A DNA stretch of 64,000 nt. Source: Chromohalobacter canadensis. GTDB lineage: Bacteria > Pseudomonadota > Gammaproteobacteria > Pseudomonadales > Halomonadaceae. Under the pieces are notes generated by a model that made no database searches, was not told the DNA's origin, and was given only the letters and a program-made list of their open reading frames with translations. The stretch lies in contig NZ_JAJQJH010000002.1 in NCBI RefSeq assembly GCF_029544075.1, forward strand, positions 124,001-188,000. The letters are read 5' to 3'. Below, one piece after another: positions 8,840 to 17,444 of the stretch. Every line of letters starts with the position of its first letter. Positions within the stretch are counted from its first letter, which is position 1. The translations under genes were made by a program, and so were the position numbers.

Positions 8840-8845
8840 TATAAT
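8840..8845 (+). promoter_or_regulatory. Consensus -10 box of the GntR gene
   Basis: A perfect TATAAT lies about 110 bases upstream of the GTG start of the FadR-type regulator. A TTGTGT at 8819-8824 is a possible -35 with a short 15-base spacer. The predicted transcription start falls within the adjacent operator. Confidence 0.5.
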
Positions 8846-8846
8846 G

Positions 8847-8857
8847 TTGTCTGACAA
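8847..8857. promoter_or_regulatory. FadR/GntR-type operator TTGTCTGACAA
   Basis: This 11-base perfect dyad fits the FadR-subfamily consensus TNGTNNNACNA. It sits 2 bases after the -10 box of the GntR gene and inside the denD-gntR divergent region, so the regulator could repress both directions by blocking this site. Confidence 0.65.
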
Positions 8858-8953
8858 ATCCATTGGGGCAACACCGCCATTAGTCGGAGACGCCCCAGCG
8901 CTATCACTGGCGAGGCCGCACCACGCCTCGCAGCGATAAACGAAGGAACTGCG

Positions 8954-9712
8954 GTGATCACCAACCAAGAGACCCAAAAACCGACCCGTGGCGCGCAACT
9001 CTCGGAGCAGGTCGCACGGCAGTTGACGCATGCCATCCATACCGGCGAGATGCGTCCCGGCGAGCGTCTGCCCACCGAGGCCGCGCTGGGCGAACGCTAT
9101 GGCATCAGCCGTTCGGTGGTACGCGAAGCTATCTCCATGCTGCGCAACGCCGGCCTGGTCACGTCACGTCGCGGCAGCGGCAGCTTCGTCGCCGAGGTAC
9201 CCACCGTGGCGTTACGCTTGGCGATTCCCGACCCATCGTTGCAATCGATCATCCGCCTGCTCGAACTGCGCCGAGCCCTGGAAGTCGAGGCGGCACGGCT
9301 GGCGGCCCAGCGTCGAACGCCGTCCCAATTGCGCCGTCTTCGCAATGCCATGGCCGATATCGATGAAGCCGTCGAAATCGGTGCCGATGGCGTCGATCAG
9401 GACATGGCCTTTCACCGCGCCATCGCCGAGGCCTCGAACAACACCCACTTCACCGCCGTCATCGACTTCTACAATCGCTTCCTGCATCACGCCATTACCG
9501 TGACGCGGACCAATGAGTCGCTACGCGAAACGTTCATGGCGCAGGTCATCGAGGAGCATCAAGCGATCGTCGATGCCATCGAGCAGGGCGACGAAGACGC
9601 CGCCGCCCAAGCCGCCGCGCGCCATCTTGAACATGCCGAATGGCGTCTGCGCCAGGCGCCGACGGATCTGCTGGAACGTCTCGAGGACACCGAAACCGAC
9701 ACGCCGGTCTAA
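8954..9712 (+). CDS. FadR-subfamily GntR regulator of the tetronate locus
   Basis: This 252-residue protein has an N-terminal winged helix (residues about 15-80; RPGERLPTEAALGERYGISRSVVREAISML) and a C-terminal all-helical FCD ligand domain with the metal-binding pattern D..FHRAI (about 148) and later His residues (EEHQAIVDAI, AARHLEHAE). FCD proteins bind small organic acids. The start is a GTG with AAGGAA upstream. It is followed after 37 bases by ltnD in the same direction and diverges from denD, so a tetronate or pathway intermediate is the likely inducer. The ligand is an inference. Confidence 0.88.
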   Translation: MITNQETQKPTRGAQLSEQVARQLTHAIHTGEMRPGERLPTEAALGERYGISRSVVREAISMLRNAGLVTSRRGSGSFVAEVPTVALRLAIPDPSLQSIIRLLELRRALEVEAARLAAQRRTPSQLRRLRNAMADIDEAVEIGADGVDQDMAFHRAIAEASNNTHFTAVIDFYNRFLHHAITVTRTNESLRETFMAQVIEEHQAIVDAIEQGDEDAAAQAAARHLEHAEWRLRQAPTDLLERLEDTETDTPV

Positions 9713-9749
9713 CCAACGGCCGTTCTAACTAACGACAGGGGAACGCGAG

Positions 9750-10682
9750 ATGACACAAGCACAACGTGCACGCGTGGGAATCATCGGCCTGGGGTCGATG
9801 GGAATGGGCATGGCGACGTCATTGGTCGATGCTGGCTTCACTACCTGGGGCTGCGACCTGCGGCCCGATGCCCGGCAGGCGTTCGAGGCCCACGGTGGTC
9901 AGGCGGTCGCCACGCCCGCCGAGATGGCCGCCCACGTCGATGTCGTCGTCAGCGTGGTCGTCAACGCCGAACAGACCCGCGAGGTTCTGTTCGGGCCGCA
10001 GGGCATCGCCGACGGCCTGGCGCCCGGCAGCGTGGTCATCTCGTGCGCCACCTGCGCGCCGGACGCCGTGGTCGCCCTGGGCGACGAGCTCGCCACCCGG
10101 GGCCTGCGTCTGCTCGACGCACCGATTTCCGGTGGCGCCGCCAAGGCCGCACAAGGCGCGCTGACGATCATGGCCTCGGGGCCGGCCGATGTCTTCGATA
10201 GCGTCGAGGACGTCCTCGACGCCCTCGCCGCCAAGGTCTTCCGCCTTGGCGACGCGATGGGACAGGGTTCACAGGTCAAACTGGTCAACCAGCTGTTGGC
10301 GGGCGTGCACATCGCCGCTGCCGCCGAGGCCATGGCCTATGGCATACGCGGCGGCTGCGACCCACAGGTGCTTTATGAGGTCATCACCCAGAGCGCCGGC
10401 AATTCATGGATGTTCGAGAACCGCGTCCCACACATTCTCGAAGACGATTACACGCCGCGTTCGGCAGTGGATATCTTCGTCAAGGATCTGGGCCTGGTCC
10501 ACGACACCGCCCATCGCGACAAGTTTCCCCTGCCGCTGACCAGTCAAGCACTCACCATGTTTACCCAAGCCTCGGCACAAGGCCATGGCGGCGACGATGA
10601 CGCCGCCGTGATCAAGACGTTTCCGGGCTTTGGGTTGCCGTCTCACGCGGCCAACGATGCCGATACAGGGGAGGAGGAATGA
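9750..10682 (+). CDS. ltnD: L-threonate dehydrogenase
   Basis: This 310-residue beta-hydroxyacid dehydrogenase has a Rossmann GLGSMGMGMA motif (residues 13-22), the substrate-binding DAPISGG (123-129) and catalytic Lys177 in GSQVKLVNQ. LtnD oxidises L-threonate to 2-oxo-tetronate. The family also includes 3-hydroxyisobutyrate and tartronate-semialdehyde enzymes. The neighbours OtnK, OtnC and OtnI identify the tetronate branch. The ribosome site AGGGGA precedes the ATG. Its last codons overlap the start of otnK (ATGA), so they form one operon. The protein is slightly longer than usual because of an acidic tail. Confidence 0.88.
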   Translation: MTQAQRARVGIIGLGSMGMGMATSLVDAGFTTWGCDLRPDARQAFEAHGGQAVATPAEMAAHVDVVVSVVVNAEQTREVLFGPQGIADGLAPGSVVISCATCAPDAVVALGDELATRGLRLLDAPISGGAAKAAQGALTIMASGPADVFDSVEDVLDALAAKVFRLGDAMGQGSQVKLVNQLLAGVHIAAAAEAMAYGIRGGCDPQVLYEVITQSAGNSWMFENRVPHILEDDYTPRSAVDIFVKDLGLVHDTAHRDKFPLPLTSQALTMFTQASAQGHGGDDDAAVIKTFPGFGLPSHAANDADTGEEE

Positions 10683-11950
10683 CGATGCCCATCATCGGAT
10701 GCATTGCTGACGACTTCACCGGCGCCACGGACGTGGCGAGCATGCTGGTCAGCGCCGGCATGCGCACGCTGCAGACCATCGGCGTCCCTTCGACGGCGCT
10801 GGACGACGACGTCGAGGCCGTGGTCGTCGCCCTCAAATCGCGCACCTTGCCCGCCGACGAGGCCGTAACGCAGTCACTCGAAGCGCTGGCGTGGTTGCAG
10901 GCCCAAGGCTGCGAGCAGTTCTACTTCAAGTACTGCTCGACCTTCGACTCCACGCCCGCAGGCAATATCGGGCCGGTGACCGACGCGCTGATGACGGCGC
11001 TGGACACCGACTTCACCGTGGCCTGCCCGGCACTGCCCGCCAACCAGCGCACCGTCTACAACGGCTACCTGTTCGCGGGTGGCGTGCCGCTCAACGAAAG
11101 CGGCATGCAGGATCATCCCCTGACGCCCATGACGGATGCCAATCTGGTGCGCGTTCTCGGAGCCCAGACGCACCAGCGGGTCGATTTGATCGACTACGCC
11201 ACGCTCAGCGAGGGGGCCGAGGCCGTCGAGGCCCGCATCCAGGCGCTGCGCTCGGCGGGCGTGGGCATCGCCATTTGCGACGCCATCGACACCCAGCATT
11301 TACATACGCTGGCACGCGCCTGCCGCCATCTGCCCCTGGTGACCGCCGGCTCCGGCCTGGCCCTGGGTTTGCCCGCCAACCTGGCCGACCGATTGCCTGC
11401 GGCGGGACAAGCCGATGCATTACCCGCTATCGCCGGGCGAGAAGCGATCTTGAGCGGCAGCTGTTCGCGCGCCACCCTGGCGCAGCTCGAGCATGGCCGC
11501 GAGCACTATCCGAGCTATCACCTCGACGCCTTGGCCCTGGCCGATGATTTCGAAGAGGTCATCGCGGCGGCGCTCGCGCTGGCCGAAGAGCATCTCGACC
11601 GTGGCCCGGTACTGCTGTATGCCAGCGCCTCGCCGGAAGACGTGCGACGGGCGCAGGAGGCCCTTGGCGTCGCGGAAGCGGGGGCCCTGGTCGAACACGC
11701 CATGGCCGAGATCGCCCAGTCCCTCGTCGAGCACCATGGCGTACGACGCTTGCTCGTGGCGGGAGGCGAAACCTCTGGCGCAGTGGTCAACGCGCTTGGG
11801 GTGCAAGGCTTGCGCATCGGCCCGAGCATCGACCCCGGCGTGCCCTGGACCACCACCTTTGGCACCCCGGCGCCGCTCGCCCTGACCCTCAAGTCGGGCA
11901 ACTTCGGCGCCCAGGACTTCATGACCAAGGCATGGGGGATGTTGCCATGA
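10679..11950 (+). CDS. otnK: 3-oxo-tetronate 4-kinase
   Basis: This 423-residue protein is a four-carbon acid-sugar kinase (DUF1537). The N-terminal substrate domain begins IIGCIADDFTGATDVASML, with CPALPANQRTVYNGYLFAGG and PLNESGMQDHPLTPM (about 120-155). The C-terminal nucleotide domain has LLVAGGETSGAVVNALG and PGVPWTTTFG. It phosphorylates 3-oxo-tetronate with ATP. The start overlaps the ltnD stop by four bases and has a strong purine-rich GGGGAGGAGG site; an ATG two codons later is also possible. It is followed by otnC with another ATGA overlap. Confidence 0.9.
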   Translation: MTMPIIGCIADDFTGATDVASMLVSAGMRTLQTIGVPSTALDDDVEAVVVALKSRTLPADEAVTQSLEALAWLQAQGCEQFYFKYCSTFDSTPAGNIGPVTDALMTALDTDFTVACPALPANQRTVYNGYLFAGGVPLNESGMQDHPLTPMTDANLVRVLGAQTHQRVDLIDYATLSEGAEAVEARIQALRSAGVGIAICDAIDTQHLHTLARACRHLPLVTAGSGLALGLPANLADRLPAAGQADALPAIAGREAILSGSCSRATLAQLEHGREHYPSYHLDALALADDFEEVIAAALALAEEHLDRGPVLLYASASPEDVRRAQEALGVAEAGALVEHAMAEIAQSLVEHHGVRRLLVAGGETSGAVVNALGVQGLRIGPSIDPGVPWTTTFGTPAPLALTLKSGNFGAQDFMTKAWGMLP

Positions 11951-12606
11951 GCCACATCAGCACCACGACCACCGAGAATCGCCTGCGCGAGGAGATCGCC
12001 GAAATCGGTCGCGCCTTCCGACTATTGGGCATGGCGCCCGGCACCTCCGGCAACATCAGCGCTAAGCTCGATGACGGCTGGCTGATGACGCCGACCAACG
12101 CCAGCCTCGGCGCCCTCGATCCCGCCGCGATTTCCAAACTTGACTGGGACGGCAACCTGCTCGACGGCGCGCCACCGACCAAGGAGTCGTTCCTGCACCG
12201 CGCCTTCTACGATCAGCGTCCCGATACCGGCGGCATCATTCACCTGCATGCCACGCACTCGGCGGCGGTCTCGTGTCTCAACGGCCTCGATGAACGCTCC
12301 TGTCTGCCCCCCATCACACCGTATTTCGTCATGCGCGTAGGGCGTTTGCCGCTGATTCCTTACTATCGCCCCGGCGATCCCGCCCTCGGCGACGCGATAC
12401 GCGAGCATGCCAAGACCCATGGCGCGGTGTTGCTGGCCAATCACGGCCCCGTGGTGGCGGGCAAAACCCTGGAAGCGGCACGCAACGCCATCGAGGAACT
12501 GGAAGAAACCGCCAAGCTGTATCTCCTGCTACGCCAGCACGACGTGCGCACCCTGGGCGAAGCGGAAATCGACGAGCTTCGTCAGGCCTTCGGCGCCCAC
12601 TGGTAA
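11947..12606 (+). CDS. otnC: 3-oxo-tetronate 4-phosphate decarboxylase (class II aldolase family)
   Basis: This 219-residue protein has the class II aldolase/adducin fold with PGTSGNISAKLDDGWLMTP at residues 30-50 and metal-binding histidines in GIIHLHATHSAA and LLANHGPVVAG. OtnC decarboxylates 3-oxo-tetronate 4-phosphate to dihydroxyacetone phosphate. The start at 11947 overlaps the otnK stop and has GGGGGA upstream. The downstream gene follows after 24 bases. The activity is inferred from the conserved otn operon, since the fold is shared with fuculose- and ribulose-phosphate aldolases. Confidence 0.88.
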   Translation: MSHISTTTTENRLREEIAEIGRAFRLLGMAPGTSGNISAKLDDGWLMTPTNASLGALDPAAISKLDWDGNLLDGAPPTKESFLHRAFYDQRPDTGGIIHLHATHSAAVSCLNGLDERSCLPPITPYFVMRVGRLPLIPYYRPGDPALGDAIREHAKTHGAVLLANHGPVVAGKTLEAARNAIEELEETAKLYLLLRQHDVRTLGEAEIDELRQAFGAHW

Positions 12607-12630
12607 GCCTTTTCTGAAAGGAGTCTCCCC

Positions 12631-13419
12631 ATGCCCCGCTTTGCCGCCAACCTGTCCATGATGTTCAACGAGGTGCCCTTCATGGAGCGCTTCGCCGAGG
12701 CCGCCGCCTGCGGCTTCGAAGGGGTCGAGTTCCTGTTTCCCTATGCGTTCGCGGCCGATGACATCGCCGCCGAGTTGGAGCGTCATGGCTTGCAGCAGGC
12801 GCTGTTCAACCTGCCGCCGGGCGACTGGGACGCCGGCGAGCGCGGCATCGCCGCCCTACCGGGGCGCGAGGCGGAATTCCGCGAAAGCGTCGAGACTGCG
12901 ATTCGTTACGCCCGGGCGCTGAACTGTCCGCGTCTGCACGCCATGGCAGGGCTGGCACCTGAGGATGTTTCACGGGAAACATGGCGCGCGGTGTACCTAG
13001 ACAACCTGCGCCATGCCGCCCGCCGCCTCGCCGAGCACGACCTCGAATTGCTGCTCGAGCCCATCAATACCCGCGACATGCCGGGGTACTGCCTCAATCA
13101 TCAGGCCGAGGGGCACGCCATCGTGGCCGAACTGGGCGAGCCCAACGTCAAGGTGCAGATGGATTTCTACCACACCCAGATCATGGATGGAGATATCTGG
13201 ACGACCTATCGGCGTCATCGCTCAGGGGTCGGCCACATTCAGATCGCTGGCGTTCCCGAGCGTCACGAACCCGATACCGGTGAAGTGAATTATCCGTGGC
13301 TTTTCCAACAGTTGGACGCAGACGGGTTCGAGGGTTGGATCGGCTGTGAGTACAAGCCCCGTGCCGGCACGCGGGCGGGACTGGGATGGTTCGAGGCGTG
13401 GAAACGGCCAGCCGGCTAG
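12631..13419 (+). CDS. otnI: 2-oxo-tetronate isomerase (Hyi family)
   Basis: This 262-residue TIM-barrel protein belongs to the xylose-isomerase-like Hyi group (hydroxypyruvate isomerase). Metal and acid residues appear in LLLEPINTRDMPGY (near 143-156), VKVQMDFYHTQ and GHIQIAGVPERHEPDTGEVNY, and the end contains GWIGCEYKPRAGT. OtnI converts 2-oxo-tetronate, the LtnD product, to 3-oxo-tetronate for OtnK. The ribosome site AAAGGAG is 8 bases upstream. It closes the ltnD-otnK-otnC-otnI operon, completing a route from L-threonate to dihydroxyacetone phosphate. Confidence 0.88.
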   Translation: MPRFAANLSMMFNEVPFMERFAEAAACGFEGVEFLFPYAFAADDIAAELERHGLQQALFNLPPGDWDAGERGIAALPGREAEFRESVETAIRYARALNCPRLHAMAGLAPEDVSRETWRAVYLDNLRHAARRLAEHDLELLLEPINTRDMPGYCLNHQAEGHAIVAELGEPNVKVQMDFYHTQIMDGDIWTTYRRHRSGVGHIQIAGVPERHEPDTGEVNYPWLFQQLDADGFEGWIGCEYKPRAGTRAGLGWFEAWKRPAG

Positions 13420-13477
13420 AGGCCGAGACGCTGGCAGACCCTGGCGTTTGCACATGCGCCGGGGCCCGCCAGGACAT

Positions 13478-15688
13478 TCAGAACGAATAGGTCAGCGTCG
13501 AGGTCACCCGTCGTGGTTCGCCATAGACACCGTAGGTGTCGAAATAACTGTAGTACTTCTCGTCGAACAGATTCTTCACGTTGACCTGTAGCGCCAGCTG
13601 CGGCGTGAACTGGTAACGACCGAAGACATTCGCGACCGCGTAGCTACTCTGCTCGTAGTCGCGGGTTCCACCGGGCGCGGCCTGATCGTCGATGAAGGTG
13701 TCGCTCTGCCATCTAGCGCCCCCACCGATCGTCAACTGACGCCACTGTGGCACGCGGTAGCTGGCGAACAGATTGGCCTGGGTACGTGGGCGATCGGTGT
13801 TGAACGAGCCTTCCGCGGACGTCGCCGTGTAGTGGGTAACCCCCACGGTCATATCGAGATCGTCGGTCACCGCGCCAGTCAGTTCGGCCTCGAAGCCTTC
13901 ACTGACGACGTCACTGACCGGAGTCGCAGTCGTAATGGCTGAGCCAGGCGTACTGACGATATCGGCCACGTTGTCCTGCTCGAGCCGGAACACCGAGAAC
14001 GAGGCGTTGAGCAATCCATCGAACCAGGCCGCCTTGATGCCGGTCTCGTAGTTCTTGCCCACGAGGGGATCCAGATAGCCGTTGCCGCCCTCCAGGCGAT
14101 AGCTTTGGGGCTGGAAAATCTCGCTATAGCTTAAGTAAGTGGACCAGACATCGTTGATGTCATAGACCAGGCCGCCATACGGGGTAATATCGTCTTCGTC
14201 CTGCGAGTGGTTACCCAGGCCACTCGACCAGGTGCTTCCATGCCAGTCGGTATAGCGTGCGCCGACGATCAGCGTCAGCGGGTCGGCCAACGAGAAGCGC
14301 GCCACGCCGTAAACGGCCTGCTGGCGAGTACTCGCGCTTTCCGACGGAGAAAATGCCGGCCAATCAAGCTCCCCCGTCGCCCCGCCCCAGTCATCGAAGT
14401 CGCCGACGTCGATAGGCCCGGACGTGAAGCTGCTTTCGTAATCGTTGTCCTGATCGCTGTAGCTGCCTCCAACGACTAGCTCATGTTCGCGACCGAATAA
14501 CTCGAAAGGACCTTTCACATAGGCGTCGGCAGAATCCACATCACGATCACCGCGATTCCAGCCGGTATAAAAAACGGGGCCTTCACCGGTGACCGGATCA
14601 GGCGATGAAGAGAAGGCGGTATCGAAGTAGGGCGACATCAGTCGCGAATCCAGATCCGACTCTTCATGGGTCGCCGTGCCGCGCAGCTCCCAGCCATTGC
14701 CGAAGCGGTGATCGATCTGCGCGAATACTTTCTTCGATTCGTAATCGCTGTAGGACCAGTCCGGCGCCACGCTGAACGAGCGGCTGTAATCCGTCTCGCT
14801 GCCATCGCTGTACCAGAGCGGCAGGCCGCCCCAGGTCGGCGACGAGGCATGCGTGTTCTGGTAGTCGTAACCCACCGACAGGGTGGTGTTATCGGTCACG
14901 TCCGCATCGATCACCGCGTAGCCGAACTTCTCACGCTCGGAGTAGCGGTCCAGATAGGAATCGCCGACGTCGTAGCCACCGACGAACCGTGCGCGCACAT
15001 CGCCGGACGGCGTCAGCGGTGTGGTGACATCGACCACGCCGCGGCGCTGGTCCCAGCTACCCAGCGTGCCGGATACCGCCCCCGTCAACTCGCGACTGTC
15101 CGCGTGCTTGCGCACGAAATTAACCGAGGCACCGGGATTCCCCGCGCCCGTCATCAGGCCGTTGGCGCCGCGCACCACCTCAACCCGATCATAGATCGCC
15201 GTGTTCTGGGCCCCCTCGCCGAAGTACCAGCGGCTGTCCGTGTTGAGCGTGGGAATACCGTCATATTGATAGCTATTGATGCGAAAACCGCGCGAGTAGA
15301 ACGACACGCGGTTGCTGTCGATACGACTGGCGGAGACACCCGTGGTGTTGGTAAGGACCTCTTCGATGTCCTGTAGATCCTGATCCTCGATGCGCTGCTC
15401 GGTGACGATGCTGAGCGACTGCGGCACCTCCTTGGGACTCAGCTCGAAACGCGTGCCCGCCGTGGTGGTGCGGCGCGTGTAGCCGACGTTCTCATAGAGA
15501 TTCTGGGCAGTAATGGTGACCGTCTTCAGCTCATCGGCATCGTTGGACTGGGCCAGGGCTGATGGAGAGAGTAACGCGGCGACGGAGGAGAAAAGCGCAA
15601 TCGGTAACGTGCAACTGCAAAGAGAATACGCGCGGCCTTGGCCGCGCATCAGGCCCAAATCGCACGACCGAGAGGATGGTTTGTTCAT
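13478..15688 (-). CDS. TonB-dependent ferric-siderophore receptor
   Basis: This protein of about 736 residues has a signal sequence (hydrophobic stretch to SALAQS), a plug domain (ELSPKEVPQSLSIVTEQRIEDQD, VRGANGLMTGAGNPGASVN) and a 22-strand barrel ending in YSF, with the terminal Phe used by the BAM complex. The plug motifs are of the FpvA/FhuE type for hydroxamate-like siderophores. I chose the ATG at 15688 because AAGGGAA lies upstream and it gives the signal peptide directly. A Fur-like box lies 95-113 bases upstream. It diverges from a sugar transporter and no siderophore genes are nearby, so it may take up a foreign siderophore. Confidence 0.88.
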   Translation of the reverse strand: MNKPSSRSCDLGLMRGQGRAYSLCSCTLPIALFSSVAALLSPSALAQSNDADELKTVTITAQNLYENVGYTRRTTTAGTRFELSPKEVPQSLSIVTEQRIEDQDLQDIEEVLTNTTGVSASRIDSNRVSFYSRGFRINSYQYDGIPTLNTDSRWYFGEGAQNTAIYDRVEVVRGANGLMTGAGNPGASVNFVRKHADSRELTGAVSGTLGSWDQRRGVVDVTTPLTPSGDVRARFVGGYDVGDSYLDRYSEREKFGYAVIDADVTDNTTLSVGYDYQNTHASSPTWGGLPLWYSDGSETDYSRSFSVAPDWSYSDYESKKVFAQIDHRFGNGWELRGTATHEESDLDSRLMSPYFDTAFSSSPDPVTGEGPVFYTGWNRGDRDVDSADAYVKGPFELFGREHELVVGGSYSDQDNDYESSFTSGPIDVGDFDDWGGATGELDWPAFSPSESASTRQQAVYGVARFSLADPLTLIVGARYTDWHGSTWSSGLGNHSQDEDDITPYGGLVYDINDVWSTYLSYSEIFQPQSYRLEGGNGYLDPLVGKNYETGIKAAWFDGLLNASFSVFRLEQDNVADIVSTPGSAITTATPVSDVVSEGFEAELTGAVTDDLDMTVGVTHYTATSAEGSFNTDRPRTQANLFASYRVPQWRQLTIGGGARWQSDTFIDDQAAPGGTRDYEQSSYAVANVFGRYQFTPQLALQVNVKNLFDEKYYSYFDTYGVYGEPRRVTSTLTYSF

Positions 15689-15782
15689 TGTGTTCCCTTG
15701 AGGACGCGTCATGGGCGTCGCTTTCATGAGCATTTCCAAATGCCGAAGTATGGAAAGCCCCAACACAATAGTCAACGATTAT

Positions 15783-15801
15783 GATAAATATTCGTATTCT
15801 C
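15783..15801 (-). promoter_or_regulatory. Probable Fur box of the TonB receptor
   Basis: Read on the receptor strand, these 19 bases match the Fur consensus at 13 of 19 positions, including the outer GA.AAT and TTATC. They lie in the receptor's upstream region. Confidence 0.6.
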
Positions 15802-15918
15802 ATAATGAAATGACCCTGACCTCACGGCCGCTCATCGCCCCCACTTTCGTCGCGCACCTTTGGTCGCATTACATACAGAAGTGTTTGTTATGGCCTGCTT
15901 TGGCGTTGGTTAATAACA

Positions 15919-15934
15919 TTTTTGATATCAAAAA
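15919..15934. promoter_or_regulatory. 16-bp perfect palindrome TTTTTGATATCAAAAA
   Basis: This perfect dyad lies about 85 bases upstream of the GPH symporter gene in an AT-rich divergent region. It is a candidate operator for the symporter-arabinofuranosidase operon. No regulator gene of that operon is in the window. Confidence 0.45.
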
Positions 15935-16019
15935 CAAGGAATACATACATTAGCGGCAATAGTTAAGCGCCCCCTACGCTTCGCAGACTCAAGGAAAAAT
16001 AAACCTTCGGGGGCCCGCG

Positions 16020-17423
16020 ATGCGTAACGCCAAACTCAGTGTGATGGAGAAAATCGGCTTCGGAATGGGCGACGCCGGCAACAATATGACGTTCGCCGCG
16101 GTCGTCATGTATCTCTCGTATTTCTATACCGACGTCTATGGCATTTCGCCGGCCGTCGTTGGCACCATCTTCATCTCCATGCGCTTCGTGGATGCCATCA
16201 CAGACCCGCTCATGGGAGCGCTTGCCGACCGCACGCGTAGCCGCTGGGGACGCTTCCGGCCCTACATACTGTTTATTCCCGTGCCCTTGGCCGCTTCCTG
16301 TGTGCTGATGTTCACCACCCCCGACTGGTCGGACTCAGCCAAGATTGGCTACGCCTTCGCCACCTATTTCGCGATGTCGCTTTTGTATACCGCGGTGAAC
16401 ATTCCCTACTGCGCGCTGGGCGGTGTGATCACCGACGATCACCGTGAGCGAGTATCGTTTCAGTCCTGGCGCTTTATCCTCGTCGGCGTGGCCTACCTGA
16501 TTCTCAATAGCGCCTTGATGCCCCTGGTCGAGTTGCTTGGCGGCGGCGACGAAGCGCAGGGTTTTCAGTACACCATGGCCATCATGTCCGTGATCGCACT
16601 CGCCATGTTCGGCTTCTGCTTTGCCACGGTCAAAGAACGCGTTCAACCGCCCCCCAAGCAGCAGGAAAGCCTGGTGACGACACTCAAAGCACTGGCCAAA
16701 AACGAGAAATGGCGGATTATCCTGGGCATCACCTTCCTGCAAGCGTTGCAGTTTTTCCTGCGTCAGGGCGCGGCCATCTATTTCGCGACCTATGTGCTGG
16801 GTTTGGGAGCTACCGGTATTTCCGTGTTCGTGACCTCCGGGGTCGTCGGTAAGATCGCGGGCACCGCCATTTCAAGCTGGTGCAGCAACCGCATCAGCAA
16901 GCGCAGCGTATTTTTAGCAAGTACCTGTGCTCTTATTTTCGCCTCGGTGATGCTCTACCTGGTGCCAGGAAGCTGGGTGCTTATGGCGACCGTACTGTTC
17001 GTGCTGGTCAACTTCTTACATGGCATTGGCACGCCGATTTCCTGGGCACTGATGGCCGATGCCGAAGACTACGGCGAGTGGAAAACCGGCACCCGCAATA
17101 CTGGGGTCTCCTTCGCGGGCAACCTGTTCTTTCTCAAGCTCGGCCTCGCTTTTTCCGGCGGGATGATCGGCTATCTGCTTGCCTGGGGGGGATACCAAGC
17201 CGGCGTCGAACAGCAAAGTGCCGACGCACTCAACGCCATCAGCTTGATGCTGACGTTAATTCCCGCTGCTATCAGCGCTCTGCTTGCCATCGCCATCTGG
17301 TTCTTCGGTCTCGACGATCACGCCATGGATACCATCCGCCGTGATCTGGACACCCGCAAGCGCGACAGCGACGCCGCGCCTGATGCGCCAACGTCCCCGG
17401 CCACTGGCTCCGCCTTTTCCTGA
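16020..17423 (+). CDS. GPH-family sugar:cation symporter
   Basis: This 467-residue membrane protein of about 12 helices belongs to the glycoside-pentoside-hexuronide:cation symporter family. The N-terminus (EKIGFGMGDAGNNMTF, YFYTDVYGIS) and the loop DAITDPLMGALADRTRSRWGRFRPYIL are diagnostic. GPH proteins bring in oligosaccharides or pentosides with Na+ or H+. The gene is 21 bases upstream of a GH51 arabinofuranosidase in the same direction, so arabino-oligosaccharides are the likely substrate. The C-terminal tail after the last helix is hydrophilic and low in complexity. Confidence 0.88.
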   Translation: MRNAKLSVMEKIGFGMGDAGNNMTFAAVVMYLSYFYTDVYGISPAVVGTIFISMRFVDAITDPLMGALADRTRSRWGRFRPYILFIPVPLAASCVLMFTTPDWSDSAKIGYAFATYFAMSLLYTAVNIPYCALGGVITDDHRERVSFQSWRFILVGVAYLILNSALMPLVELLGGGDEAQGFQYTMAIMSVIALAMFGFCFATVKERVQPPPKQQESLVTTLKALAKNEKWRIILGITFLQALQFFLRQGAAIYFATYVLGLGATGISVFVTSGVVGKIAGTAISSWCSNRISKRSVFLASTCALIFASVMLYLVPGSWVLMATVLFVLVNFLHGIGTPISWALMADAEDYGEWKTGTRNTGVSFAGNLFFLKLGLAFSGGMIGYLLAWGGYQAGVEQQSADALNAISLMLTLIPAAISALLAIAIWFFGLDDHAMDTIRRDLDTRKRDSDAAPDAPTSPATGSAFS

Positions 17424-17444
17424 CCTCAAGCCAAGGAGATCATC

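Larger units (their letters stand above)
15689..16019. other. Divergent regulatory region, TonB receptor / GPH symporter
   Basis: These 331 bases are AT-rich and non-coding. They hold the Fur-like box, the 16-bp palindrome and an A-rich AAAAATAA element (15995-16002) just before the symporter start. No other gene is supported. Confidence 0.6.

Noticed and set aside
13440-13474. CCTGGCG and CGCCAGG inverted repeat between otnI and the TonB gene
   Set aside because: Seven base pairs with a 21-base loop; too weak to call a terminator.
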